The position numbers and the translations under genes were made by a program. Of a stretch of 64,000 nt of DNA, positions 1-10,883 are shown in pieces (position 1 is the first letter of the stretch; the number at the start of each line of letters is the position of its first letter). The DNA is from Paramecium pentaurelia (Eukaryota; Ciliophora; Oligohymenophorea; Peniculida; Parameciidae), in contig CAJJDO010000139.1 in assembly GCA_905183005.1 (NCBI GenBank), forward strand, positions 187,515-251,514. The letters run 5' to 3'. Under the pieces are notes generated by a model. That model was given only the letters and a program-made list of their open reading frames with translations, ran no database searches and was not told the origin of the DNA.

Positions 1-1571
1 ACTCAAAAAACTCAGTAATTATATTCCTCAAATCAAAAATTTAACTGATGGTGAAAACAATCCTAAATTAAGAAGAGCTCTTAATTATTATAAAAATGAG
101 ACTGCATCTATTGAAATTGTTAATATGAATGGCAAATTAGAGAAAATATATTTTTAAGTACCAACTTTAATGAAATATTTAACAGAGGAAACTAAAAGAT
201 AATTTATGGAAGAAGTAGAAAGAGATTCTATTAATGATAAAATTAATGGATTATTAGATAATATGGATAATTTTTATATGGAAATGGTTCATTTTATGAA
301 ATTAAGAAAAATTGGAATTAGATTTAATAATAATTTTATTGTTTATTTAAGAAATGTTTGTATTATTTTAGCACTCTTATTGAATATTCTAATTACAATA
401 AATGATACTGAAGAAAAACTTGCAAATCTTGCTAAAGCTATAGCTATAGTAGATTGTATTTTGTATGGATTGATTATGCTCACCTGGGTATTTATTAGAA
501 TGTAATTGGAATATGATAGAATCTATAAACAAGTGTCAGATTTAATCTAATTAAATTATAATAAGAAATCAAATTAAGGATAAGCTTAATAACTCAATCC
601 ATAAACAGTTATATATCCTTTTTAAATTACATTATTACAAGCATTCTTAATAATTAAAAGAATGTTATTTAGTAGTTATACTTTTTATTGGTTTTTATTA
701 CTTGTAATCAATTTGTTGGGTCTTCTGTATAATAAATTATTTTATGGATTTTTACTATTGGATATTATAGATCATTCGTAAGTTTTAAGAAATGTTATTA
801 AAAGTATTTCACTCAATTACAAACAACTCTTAATGACAGCCTTATTGGGAGTTTTAATTATGTATTTAATATAAAATATAAATTAAGGTATTTATACTCT
901 TTGGTAGCTTATTAAAGTACTGATTTTAAATAATAATTAAAAGAAGGTGATAATAATGGAATAGATGAAAGTTCTGATTCTTATGATTAGACAGTCTGTT
1001 ATTCTGCATTTTAATGTCTTGTGTTTGTAATTCACTAAGGTTTACGAGCAGGTGGAGGAATAGGTGATGTTCTTGAAGCACCTCCAACACATTCAAATTT
1101 AAATTATTATTCATAGAGAGTTCTTTATGATGTAAGCTTTTTTATTCTCATTAATATTATATGGCTGAACATTATCTTTGGTATCATTATTGATACCTTT
1201 GCTGAATTGAGAGATTAAAAGAATCAAAAAGGTAATAATAATATATTATTAAAGATTTCGATTCTCAAAATAGATGTTATATTTGTGACTTAACAAGAAC
1301 TATATTTGAAAAAGAAGGTATATCATTTGACAATCATGTTTAAAAATATCATAACCCTTGGAATTATTTGGCTTATTTATTATACTTAAAAGTGAAACAG
1401 AAAACTGAACACACAGGCACAGAATCATATGTCTATAGTAAATTCTTACAAAATGATATAAGTTGGCTACCTATCTAAAAAGCACTTGATTTAGAATTAT
1501 TGGCAGAACAATAGCCAAAATAAACAATTGATATAAACATCGAAGAACACAATTAAAAATCCCTTCATTGA
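1..1571 (+). CDS. IP3/ryanodine-receptor-type calcium release channel, C-terminal part (5' end outside window)
   Basis: This is the C-terminal channel region of an intracellular calcium release channel, which tetramerises in ER or alveolar-type store membranes. The open frame enters from the left edge. It shows the pre-channel segment (IEIVNMNGKLEKIYFQVP) and several hydrophobic segments. The pore filter GLRAGGGIGDVLE follows, then the last transmembrane helix (IIFGIIIDTFAELRD). The zinc-binding tail (CYICDLTR...H...H) resembles that of IP3 receptors. Two introns are needed, 888-907 (20 nt) and 1232-1254 (23 nt); the first restores the frame just before the pore. The filter reads GGGIGD, the ryanodine-receptor form, while the rest looks more like IP3 receptors. 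Stop TGA is at 1569-1571. Confidence 0.9.
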
Positions 1572-2249
1572 ATCAATCAATATTTTAGTTAACAATTATT
1601 AATATAATTAATTAAAATTTCATTAAACAAGATATATTTAAATTATTATAATTTTTATGACTCTATAAATGATTATTTAATTTATTTTTATATTGCTGAA
1701 TTTTATTAATTTTTTTTAATTTCTTTTTATTAAGTTTCAAAAATAATTATGACTATTGATATTTTATCAAATTATTGCATTTTGTAGATAAACTAATTCT
1801 TTTAATTAACAAATATTATATGTATTCTTTACAAATAGATCTATTCTCTTTAGGTTATAAATTAATTTAAGTAATAAATTAGTAATAAATGAATAGAATA
1901 TAAGTAATTTATTTTCAAGATTTAAAATATGATATTAAAAGGTTAATTCATACATAGGAATGGATGGATGTTATAAATGATTATTTAAATGGACATTATC
2001 AAAAATAGGAGTAAGCTGTGTTTTTGTCTTTATCAAAAAAAGTAAAAAGGATTAGAAGTATATTTTATTTTTATTTTATTCATTTTTTTATTCGAATTTT
2101 AAATATTATATAAAAAGCCTTTACTATTGATTAATGTCAATATTGGATGATTTTTAGTTAAGAGGCAAGATGTACGATCTCTTAGGTCTGTATGATAATA
2201 TCATACATGATTTTATTAAAGAATGGGAAAATATTCAACTAATATACAG
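1572..2249. other. AT-rich spacer, no gene seen
   Basis: About 680 bases of very AT-rich sequence follow the channel gene. I see no reading frame with recognisable or compositionally convincing protein, and no tRNA-like structure. Open frames here are short and of the kind expected by chance when only TGA is a stop. Confidence 0.5.
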
Positions 2250-2743
2250 ATTTGTAAAAGAAATTGATTGATTCAAGTTTTCCTGAAGATGATGAATTTT
2301 TTAAGAATGATGAACCAGATTTGCTGGAATTAAACCTCTTTATCCTTCCGAATAGGATTTATGGGAAAAGGATTAATAGGATAAAAAGTAGAAGGAATAC
2401 GAATTAGTAGAAGTTAATAAGTCTTAATAACTTTAAGTTCATAATCTTAATTAGAATAAGTAAGATGATAAAAAGGCAAAGGAGGAATTACATAAAAAAT
2501 TATAGACTAAGAAGCCATTAGATAAATAATTAGAAGAATTATATAAAAAGATTGAATTAGAGAAAGCTAAGGAAGAGTCGAGGATGAAGTATTTGAAGAA
2601 AATAGAATTGAAATAATTGAAATTAAAACATTTGATGAAGAAGAATTGACCATAAAAGAGAAAGAAGAGAAAGAATAAAATAAAACAATATTGAAGACTG
2701 CAGAAATTCAAAAAGATAATGATATTGTAGTTGAATATTATAA
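2250..2743 (+). pseudogene. Frame-broken charged/coiled-coil coding remnant
   Basis: In code 6 this stretch contains protein-like pieces in more than one frame. One is an acidic segment near 2285-2325 (PEDDEFFKNDEPDLLEL). A Lys/Glu/Gln-rich coiled-coil run follows (for example KKAKEELHKKLQTKKP near 2470-2515). A third piece (ENRIEIIEIKTFDEEELTIK) lies near 2600-2655. The pieces are separated by frame changes not obviously explained by GT...AG introns, and a TGA lies near 2646. It directly precedes the DEAH helicase remnant, but I cannot show the two belonged to one gene. Function unknown. Confidence 0.4.
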
Positions 2744-3480
2744 ATGACCAGATTTTTATCAATCCCTTTAATTCAAAGAAAAAATCTTTGTAATGTTGTT
2801 TTATTACTCAAAACAATGTGTATTAATAATTTGGTTAATTTTGATTATATGGATTCTCCTTCTCATTATATGTTATTAAGAGCATTGAAATATTTATACT
2901 CATTAGGAGCATTGAATAATGATGGAGAGTTAACTAAATTAAGAAGAAGAATGGCTGAATTTCAATTAGATTATATGCTTTCAAAAATGGTTTGTTCTTA
3001 TATCTGAATATTTAAAATTTATAGATTAGATTATCACTATTTCTGCCATATTATCTGTTGGAAATACAATCTTTTAGAACCTAAAAAAAATAAGTACATG
3101 ATGATAAAAGCTTTATTAAATAAAAAGCGATGAAAAGGGCATAAGATATTAAAGAATAATTGACTTCATTAAGTGAGAGAATAGAAATTGATGTTAAGGA
3201 TGAATCTATGTCTATTTATAAAGATATTAGTTTCAATATCAGTAAATGTATTACTTCTGGATTCAATTATAATTCAGCAAAAAAATAAAAGAGTGGCACT
3301 AATAGAACACTCAAGAATAGTCATGAAATAGAAATTCATCCTTCTTCTTTATTATATTAAGAAAAACCAGAAAGGGTAATTAATTCTGAATTAGTTTTAA
3401 CTACAAAAGAATGTATATGTAATCAAACAAGAATGACTCTATGAAATAGCAGTACCTCATTAATTTACAGAAGATTTTAT
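2744..3480 (+). pseudogene. DEAH-box RNA helicase (Prp22/DHX8-like) pseudogene, C-terminal part
   Basis: DEAH helicases remodel spliceosomes. This region keeps readable but disjointed parts of the domains after the helicase core. The winged-helix/ratchet part is at 2744-3000 (SIPLIQRKNLCNVVL, GALNNDGELTKLRRRMAEF). A fragment ITISAILSVGNTIF follows in another frame near 3030-3075. The OB-fold region reads ITSGFNYNSAKK, then HPSSLLYQEKP and INSELVLTTKE in a third frame to about 3430. TGA codons and frame changes lie between the pieces, and no DEAH-box core (motifs I-VI) precedes them. Family assignment from the order and spacing of these motifs is strong. Decay is inferred from the breaks; sequencing error is less likely given so many. 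Confidence 0.8.
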
Positions 3481-3546
3481 ATAATCAAACAAAAATACAT
3501 TACCTAAAACAAAAATTGATTAGAATAAATTTTGATAATTATAACC

Positions 3547-4348
3547 TCATTTTTATTTAACTTTTTTGTCTTTTTTCACTCTCTTCACTGGGCCTTATGT
3601 ATGTTATTAAACAAATCTTAATCCTATAAAAATAAATAATAAAATATACCTAAAAATAAAATGACACTAAAGAGTGATATCAGACCAACAAAGATAATCA
3701 TTTATGTTGTATTTGATAGCTTTGATAAATCAACTCCAAATAATTTATAACCTTATGGTTATTATCTTCTTCTTGGATCAACTTCTTCATCATCATCATC
3801 ATCATCATAACCTTATTCTTATTTATATTTTTTTTATTATTCTTACATATTTTTATCAAATTACTAGATGAATAATAATAATGAATACTTCTATTTCTTT
3901 TGATAATATCTTCTCTTAATCTGTTAATGTATAATCATCTTCCAAATTCAGATCAGCCATCATAAAAACATCTTAAAAATCTTAATATTTAAAAGTTTAT
4001 TGTCTCAATTAATTAAAGAGATCAGCCAATTATTAATATTAGATTTTTGAGATGCATTACATGACTAATTAAACTTATAATTTTTCATATGCATTTCTTT
4101 TGTCTAAATCATTTGAAATCGATTTAAATAACTACATTAATTCTTGACTTCTTTCCTAAAGATGATATTTTGTTAAAATAATGCATCCATATTGTTATTG
4201 TTAATAATAATTTTGTTATGCTATCAATTAATCATTTATTAATACAATCCTATTATGAAAATTAAGATTCTTAATCTTCTTCACTCAATTCATCTTCTTG
4301 GGCTCTAAGTTGTATAATAGTCAAGGCAATTAATAGTAATTTCCACAT
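3547..4348 (-). CDS. Predicted type I single-pass membrane protein, unknown family
   Basis: A 241-residue protein once three introns are removed (4221-4245, 3864-3888, 3624-3649; 25, 25 and 26 nt). It begins with a signal peptide (MWKLLLIALTIIQLRAQ). A Gln/Glu-rich, largely helical region follows, then an Asp run encoded by a CAT-like triplet repeat near 3790-3810. Next come a transmembrane helix (MIIFVGLISLFSVILFL) and a basic tail ending in KRVKKDKKVKQK. This order predicts a lumenal or extracellular domain with a short basic cytosolic tail. No family was recognised. The three introns all fit the local GTA...TAG pattern, which supports the model. Confidence 0.75.
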
Positions 4349-4418
4349 TAATAAATTAATATGTGATAATATTAAATTTATACAGAATTTTACATATAAG
4401 TTAATAATATTAGAATCA

Positions 4419-4915
4419 TCATAATAATTAATTTAAAAGTTGCTTTATTTCTTCTTTGACTCTTTTACCAAATTAAGGACATTCTTCAATATGTTTTTTG
4501 ATTAAACAAAAGAAGAATTTATTATCTATCTTTTTCATTTATATCAATCTTTCAAGTTATTACAATAGTTTTCTAACTGTTTAATTTGTTATTAATACTC
4601 ATTAAATTATTTTTAAATATCTATTGTAGTTTATTTACTACTTATTCTCTATGATCTTTTTTTTTATTCTGGATAATCTTATGATAAAGTAGATTTCTAT
4701 CTTACTTATTTCTCAGGTTTATCTAATAAACATTCTTTTTTTATTAATAATTTCTAATTCTATTCAAATTATTTCTATTTTGAATTCTATACAATTAATT
4801 AACTATTCTTATTTCTATTCTCACTTTCTCTTTTTTAAATCTAATTATTTCTTAGTTCTGACATTATATTTTTAAATTCATCTCTTTTAGTAGCTGAAGA
4901 AGATTTAACACTCAT
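4419..4915 (-). CDS. Gln/Lys-rich coiled-coil protein, frame break or long intron
   Basis: Starting at MSVKSSSATKRDEFKN, the frame gives a charged Gln/Lys-rich, probably coiled-coil protein. It meets a TGA near 4540. Coding then resumes in another frame (CLIKKHIEECPQFGKRVKEE) to TGA 4419-4421. The join can be made only with an intron of about 38 nt (4526-4563), longer than the usual 20-30 nt here, so a frameshift remains possible. No family recognised. Confidence 0.5.
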
Positions 4916-5159
4916 TTTTGTATTTTGAAATTTCATCTAATCTTTTAATTATCCAACATCAATTTCATGTTTTCCAACAAATATATCAGAATATTTCATT
5001 GTTTCTTAAGTCTTTGTATTTTAAATATATTTATTATATCTACTTAATAATTCTTTCTCTTAATTGTTTAATAATTCCATTTTTTTTATTGTTATTTACT
5101 AATAATATTATATATTATTATAAAAAAAATAATCATTTTATATACATATGATAAACTAT

Positions 5160-6302
5160 TCACTTAAGTGATCTATTGAAAGTTGCTGATTTCTCTACAC
5201 TTTTTATTAATTCAATCTACTGAAGTGGTGTTAATTATTAAGTGAATTAATTGACATTCTCTTCCACTTCTTATTGTATTAATTTTAACTTTTTCATTTC
5301 TGTATTAAACTTTAATAATAATCTAATTATAAAAAATAAAAATACTATTATGATGTTTTTCTATGATTTAATAATTTGTCAATTATAGGAAGTACCTTAT
5401 ATATTAAATTCTCATCATCTAATTTAGTATATTTTTTAACAATTTCAACATAATTATTGAATTCATCATCATCTAAAATGATATAAGATACTATAATACA
5501 ATTATTAACATCCTTATTTACACTAATCAATTATAAACCATAATTTCCTTTTAAAAAATTTCTTTGAATATTTTTAACTGCATATTTAAGATAATCTCTT
5601 CTTTTAATTCCACATGTACCATATCTCATCTAATTATTAATTATTATAAATACTAAATATGAATCTAATATAAGTTAAGCTTAATCAGATTGTTTGCATT
5701 ATATAATTTAATCAATTGCATTTGAATTACCAATAATCATACTATTTAGAATTGGATGAGATATAAGTAATTAAGTCAAATACTCAAATGATTATTTTGT
5801 TGTTTTTTTATATTCCTATATTTTCTAATCTAAATCAGAAACCTAATTTGTTAATTATAAATATTACTTTTTTCTCTAATAATTTCAAATAAACCTTCTT
5901 TCTTAAACGTGAATTCTTGGCACTCTATCTTAATCGCTTATTCTTTGACTCAGCACTTAATAAATCAATAGTAGATCCTAAGAGTCCAGCCAAACCAAAT
6001 TTCTATTCTTTTGATACTTCTTCTGATGAACTGTCTCCTTGTAAATCTTCCTACAATTCTTCATCTAAGAGTTTTTCACCTTCTACACTAAGTAAAGATG
6101 TAATTTTTTTAATGTATGCATTTTTGACGTTACCTTTGATTTCCTATATTTATGGGGTTTATTCTTTTATACTAGCATTAGATTATATTCTCTGTAATGT
6201 TGATTTAGTCTTCTTAATCTTTTTACTCTCATGAGTAATTTATTAATTTATAAAGGGATTCTATAGTACACTCTAAGTGAATAGACTTTGAAAATTAAGC
6301 AT
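5160..6302 (-). CDS. bZIP-like transcription factor with altered basic region
   Basis: A 364-residue protein with two introns (5843-5867, 25 nt; 5323-5345, 23 nt). Near residue 155 it has a basic region (RLRQSAKNSRLRKK) followed by a heptad-like segment (VYLKLLEKKVSDL), the layout of a bZIP DNA-binding and dimerisation domain. The acidic serine-rich stretch before it (EDLQGDSSSEEVSKE) could be an activation region. In bZIP proteins the basic region normally reads N-x7-R; here the Asn position is Leu. The C-terminal half has an uncharacterised domain ending in a helical tail (QQLTPLQQIELIKSVEKSA). A nuclear role is inferred; the altered residue means DNA binding may differ. Confidence 0.7.
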
Positions 6303-6699
6303 TCTCTACTATTCATGTAATTGTTAGAGTAGACGAGCATTTTATGCTAACAATTAATCCTAAGTTAAGGCTTATTATAGGTAGGGAATGGTTGATTAAT
6401 TATTTAAGGTTTGTATAAATTAATCTAATTCTTCTGTTGGTTATTACATATATTTATTATTTATGTTAGATAGGGATAGTCATTATTATTAATAATGATT
6501 ATGACATTTAATTGTTAAAATAGTATGAGTAGTTGTCTATTTTATTTTGAATTTATGATATGTAGATTTAGATAATTAAATTAAAAAAGATAGAGGAGAG
6601 AGTGTCTGATAGTAATTTGATGAAATAAAATTAAATAAATAGAATAAAATGAGTTATGATTCACTTGAAACAAAAGTAGAAACTAAACACAATAAAAGA
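6303..6699. other. Intergenic spacer with a small hairpin
   Basis: About 400 bases between two minus-strand genes. Near 6322-6356 there is an imperfect inverted repeat (TTGTTAG...CTAACAA, with AGCAT/ATGCT inside) that could form a hairpin upstream of the bZIP-like gene. The plus-strand open frame running through 6649 is antisense to the two-TM gene and was not accepted. Confidence 0.4.
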
Positions 6700-7280
6700 T
6701 CAAAGTTTTTTGTAACGAGTGTATGTAAGGATAGAGTACAAAAGGGAGATGACAAGCATTACAACTATGATAATCAAGTAAGACGTGGGTACAAAATCAA
6801 ACTGTGCCATCAATCTAACTGCTGCCTCATTAATTAAATTAGTTTACTAAAACTGTAATTTGTATTACTAGTCAAGTTGTATTGAGTATTCATATACAAT
6901 CGTTCATAAATTGTGAACTCTTCAATCTCCTTGCCATTTAAAGACAATTACACATCAAGTAGCAGAATATCAGTTTTTGAAAACATTTGTATACTAATAG
7001 GAGGATCCCATGTTTATTCCATAGTAAATATTCCACCTTTTTCAGAGACATCTAATTCAATATAATCTGCTTATAATATGATAGATGGAATCATAAGGGC
7101 CAAAAAGAAAAATGCTATGAGCTATTATGATTTCAATATACACAGTAATAAATGCAAAATTATTCGTCTACGGAATATCTAGAAATACTCCTATAAACTT
7201 TGTACAAATGGATCCTATTTCAATTGTTCTTTCTCATGTAAGAAGTACTTCTATTTGATTGGTTTAAATTCACTTGTCAT
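6700..7280 (-). CDS. Two-transmembrane protein, unknown family
   Basis: A 184-residue protein with one intron (6822-6847, 26 nt). A cytosolic N-terminus (MTSEFKPIKQKYFLHEK) is followed by a first hydrophobic helix (LIAFFFLALMIPSIIL). A loop of roughly 85 residues follows with possible N-glycosylation sites (NLTS, NYSF). The second helix is YLIIIVVMLVISLLYSIL and the tail is short and basic (TYTRYKKL). Both ends would face the cytosol, with the loop lumenal or extracellular. The architecture is shared by several small membrane families and I could not place it in one. Confidence 0.7.
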
Positions 7281-7620
7281 TAACCCTTAATGTTCTTTCA
7301 TTAATTATTATAATTTAATTATATAAATGTGTCCAATCAATCAATAACAATTGGTTATATTTATTCAATACAATTACTTTTTATTATAAAGAATCATTAA
7401 AAACTATATATACTAATGAAATTAATAAAATATTACACTTTAATATGAATATATCAATATTTTTGAATTAATTGAAAAACACTATAAAGAATTATAATAA
7501 ATATTTATTGATTAAAATTATTTAATATTTTATAAGGAATGCAATTGGTTTATGTGTTTTATATTTGAGCAGTTATAAAATTTTCAATTTCAATGATAAA
7601 ATCGAAAATGGCAAAATTAA
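7281..7620. other. AT-rich spacer, nothing recognised
   Basis: Between the CXC-protein stop and the two-TM gene start, both on the minus strand. No coding or RNA features stand out. Confidence 0.5.
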
Positions 7621-8485
7621 TCAAACTTAAGATTTTTTCTTTATCTTTTTATTTATTTATGTATTTTATTAATTATTTTTTTATTTCTTTTAAGGTTATC
7701 TTCTATTTTCACATTCTGTACATTAACAATGAGATGTACATTTTTTTCCCCTAATAAAACATTCACAATAACCTTTTACACATTTAGTTTTTTTACATTT
7801 ACAACCCCATACTTATTTTGTATCAAAAGAATCTAAATCATGATGTGATGCTCTTTATTCTTTTATTTTAATTTATTCAACTGCTTTTAATACATCTTCT
7901 TCATGTTTTCCATCATTATAACAATCATTGCATTTACATTCACTCATACATTGACGTCTATTATGAAAACAAGAACAATATAATTATAAACAATGAGTTT
8001 TTGTACAATGACAAGGTTTCATTTCATCTTATTCTATAGGAGAATCATCAACATTATAATTTGTTTTATTTGCCTTTCTTCTTGTTTGAATCTATTAAAT
8101 AGTTTATACTTCCTATATTTCCAACTATTTTATATCTTATACACTTTATTCAACTTTCATTTCCTATTTCTTTTAAGGTGAATATTTAATTGGACTCATT
8201 GATTCTATTGACATCTGTTTCTTATATTAATTTTGGTAATCATCTATAGACATTTATGAACTATTCAAATCATGCTAATCTATACACAAATAGTGTTAAT
8301 CTAGGTACTGGAATATCCTCTATTTATTCAGCAGATGACAATTAACTTTGAGTTTGTGCTCGTTAGAATTCCTATTTAATGTCCCCACTTTAATCATTAT
8401 CCTTAGGTACAAATTAATCTTCATCCTTTGCCAAATCATTAGATGATTAAATATACATCCCACTATGACTATGACTATTACTCAT
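7621..8485 (-). CDS. Tesmin/TSO1-like CXC (CRC) domain protein
   Basis: A DNA-binding protein of the LIN54/tesmin/TSO1 family, whose two cysteine-rich CXC motifs bind cell-cycle promoter elements in DREAM/MuvB-type complexes. The 276-residue protein has one intron (8275-8308, 34 nt, slightly long). A Ser/Gln-rich N-terminal half precedes the first CXC motif (KPCHCTKTHCLQLYCSCF, with later CMSECKCNDCYND). The second motif is WGCKCKKTKCVKGYCECF followed by CTSHCQCTECENRR. They are linked by about 35 residues. Cysteine spacing matches the family. The C-terminus is a basic Lys/Asn tail. The family's role in cell-cycle transcription is known; its target in this organism is not. Confidence 0.9.
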
Positions 8486-8766
8486 TCTTAAATTTAATAA
8501 AAAAACAATATTATTTTAAACAGTTTTCCATTTTTGCATAGAAAATGTTAAAATATAATCTTTTTTATAATAATCAAATCTTAACACTACTTAAAAGCTA
8601 TTTTTTCTAAAATCTTTAAATTCTAACATTCTTTCACATTCATAAACTATATAAATACTCTATATAATATGTATATGTTAATATCAAATATAATTATTCT
8701 ATTATTAATTTAATAATGAGTTATTCATCAAATATATAATCAATTATATATACGTTAAATTAATCA

Positions 8767-9659
8767 ATGTCTTTAGAAGAAATTCTTCTCCATCTGTTTG
8801 ATAAAACCTTAGACTCTAATACCAATGATCATTTATAAACAATCTTAGCCAGTCAAACTAAGATTATACAATTAAAAAAAGAGAATGTCACTCCAACTAT
8901 TGTACTTTAGAAATCATCAATATAATAAAAATTAGATACCTTAGATAAAAAGATTCTTAATAAAGATAGCTTTAGAAGTAAAAGATAATCAAAAAATGAT
9001 AATATTTTCAAAACTGTCTCATAACATGAAAATTCATAAAAAATCATAATTAATAATAATAATGATGATCAGAGAGATCAATCAGTACTAAAATTATAAA
9101 ATAAATAATTATAAACTCTAATAGCCTCTTTGGAATTTAAATAAAGAGAACAATACTTATAAAATTGCAATCAAATTAAATAAATCCAATAAGAGAAGGA
9201 GTAATTATTAGAGAACAATACAAACCTAAATCAAAAATAATAAAAGCTTAATTAAAGATCATAAACTCTATTGTAAAAACAAATGATTTTAGAAAAATAA
9301 GAAAAATAAATGCAATATTAGATATTATCTATATAAGACAATGAATAAGAACAATAAAAAAATGTAATAAAATTTATTATTAATTTTAGGATGAATTATT
9401 AAATGAAAGGAGAGAACATATGGAAGGATTGTAAATAAAACTTAATGAATACGTTAGCCAATTATTAAATTTAGTAAATTCAAAAAATAAAGTCGAAAAT
9501 TAATTGACCATATAATTTGATGCTATTGAATTCTTGATTTAATACATTCTAAAAGAAAGATCAATATTATAATCAGAATAACAATATCTACGAAAATTTA
9601 AATAAGATGTTTTGAATTAGAAAAAGTAAGTCTTATAATTGAAAGATTAATTTTTATGA
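8767..9659 (+). CDS. Gln-rich coiled-coil protein, unknown function
   Basis: 288 residues with one 26-nt intron (9364-9389). The sequence is rich in Gln, Asn, Lys and Glu, with long predicted coiled-coil stretches in the second half (for example DELLNERREHMEGL right after the intron). No catalytic motif, signal peptide or membrane helix is visible. The 53-bp spacer before the next plus-strand gene is short. Function unknown. Confidence 0.6.
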
Positions 9660-9711
9660 TTTATATTTAGATATATCTTTAAGATTATTCATTTATTTTT
9701 CTTAATTATGA

Positions 9712-10883
9712 ATGCAATTCTATATTAAATTTGATTTCAATAATGGAAATTTAATGTTAAAGAAAAACTTTAAAAAAATATTATTTAATTAAACTCTTAT
9801 GCAATAATTAGAAACTCAATATTGCTATTATAGCAATTTCAATTTATTTGAAAGCACATCTCAATTATTGAAGAGAGATAAGTTTGTTAAATCATTATTA
9901 CAAACATTAGGAGAAGAATGGCGTATTTATGCAGGACGAGCAATCACTATAGAATTAGATGGATAAATCAATCATTTTGCATGGCAATTTTGTTTTGAAA
10001 AATTACTTTTTGCTTGGTTAGAGAATGAAGACTCATAGTATACAGAATTTTATGAATAATCAATATAGCGTATAAGTCCTTACAATATAGGTATCAATAA
10101 AATAAATTTAAATTAGATGTTGTTTATTTTAGACCTGTATTTGATGGTTTCTTTTATTCTGCTTAATAATTATGGTAAAAGATGAGATTGAGTAGACCAC
10201 CTTCACAAGAATCTTTCAAATCTTTAGATCAAATAAAATAAGAAGAAATTAAACCAATGTCTAATATTCTCAAACCATTAGTAATTGTAAGTGAAAGGAT
10301 AATCAATTATTTCAGAAAAGAAGAATAAACTTAACCTTAAAGATTGGAATATCCATAATACTAATAACCAACTTGGAAACAAATCTCTAAACTTACAGAA
10401 GATTCTTTACCTCTTGAATTGATTGAAAATGCTTACATTTATGTTAGTTAATTCATTTAAAAAACTTACAAAAATTGTCAAGTAGCTAAATCATTTATTG
10501 TAAATATCATTGAATTAAATCATGAAGTATTGAGTAAATTCTAGATTTCAAATTAATAAATTAAAATTAGAATCATGTAACCATCTTCTTTGATGTATGA
10601 TAATTTATTATCAATTTGGACATTAGCAAATGCAGGTGTTTAACCTCAATACTTTGATCTTATTGATAGAGCAAAATCTTTATTAGGAAATAATTGGAAA
10701 GATAATTATTAATAACCTGTAGAAGTATTTTTTTAGATGATGGCCAAATTATATGGAAATATCATTTTAAATCCATAAATAAAATCAGAAGATTAATTAA
10801 ATCATTTATTACAAAATATGAGAATTTAAATGGCTTAATTGTGGGAATAAGAAATAGTTTAATCAACATTATAAAAACAATGA
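9712..10883 (+). CDS. Uncharacterised protein, about 381 residues
   Basis: One 26-nt intron (10091-10116) joins two exons in frame. The start at 9712 (MQFYIKFDFNN) is the first ATG in the frame. The protein has aromatic-rich segments typical of a folded domain (EEWRIYAGRAITIELDG, HFAWQFCFEKLLFAWL, FRPVFDGFFYSA). The C-terminal part is helical and Gln-rich. No membrane helix or known motif was recognised. Codon use and amino-acid composition look like genuine coding. Confidence 0.65.

Noticed and set aside
926..1114. Minus-strand open frame across the IP3/ryanodine receptor pore
   Set aside because: It is antisense to the conserved pore and last transmembrane helix, has no protein-like composition, and the plus-strand frame is clearly homologous to a known channel.
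6649..6837. Plus-strand open frame starting MSYDSLETK
   Set aside because: Antisense to the well-supported two-TM gene (second helix and basic tail) whose frame and intron sum exactly; no independent evidence.
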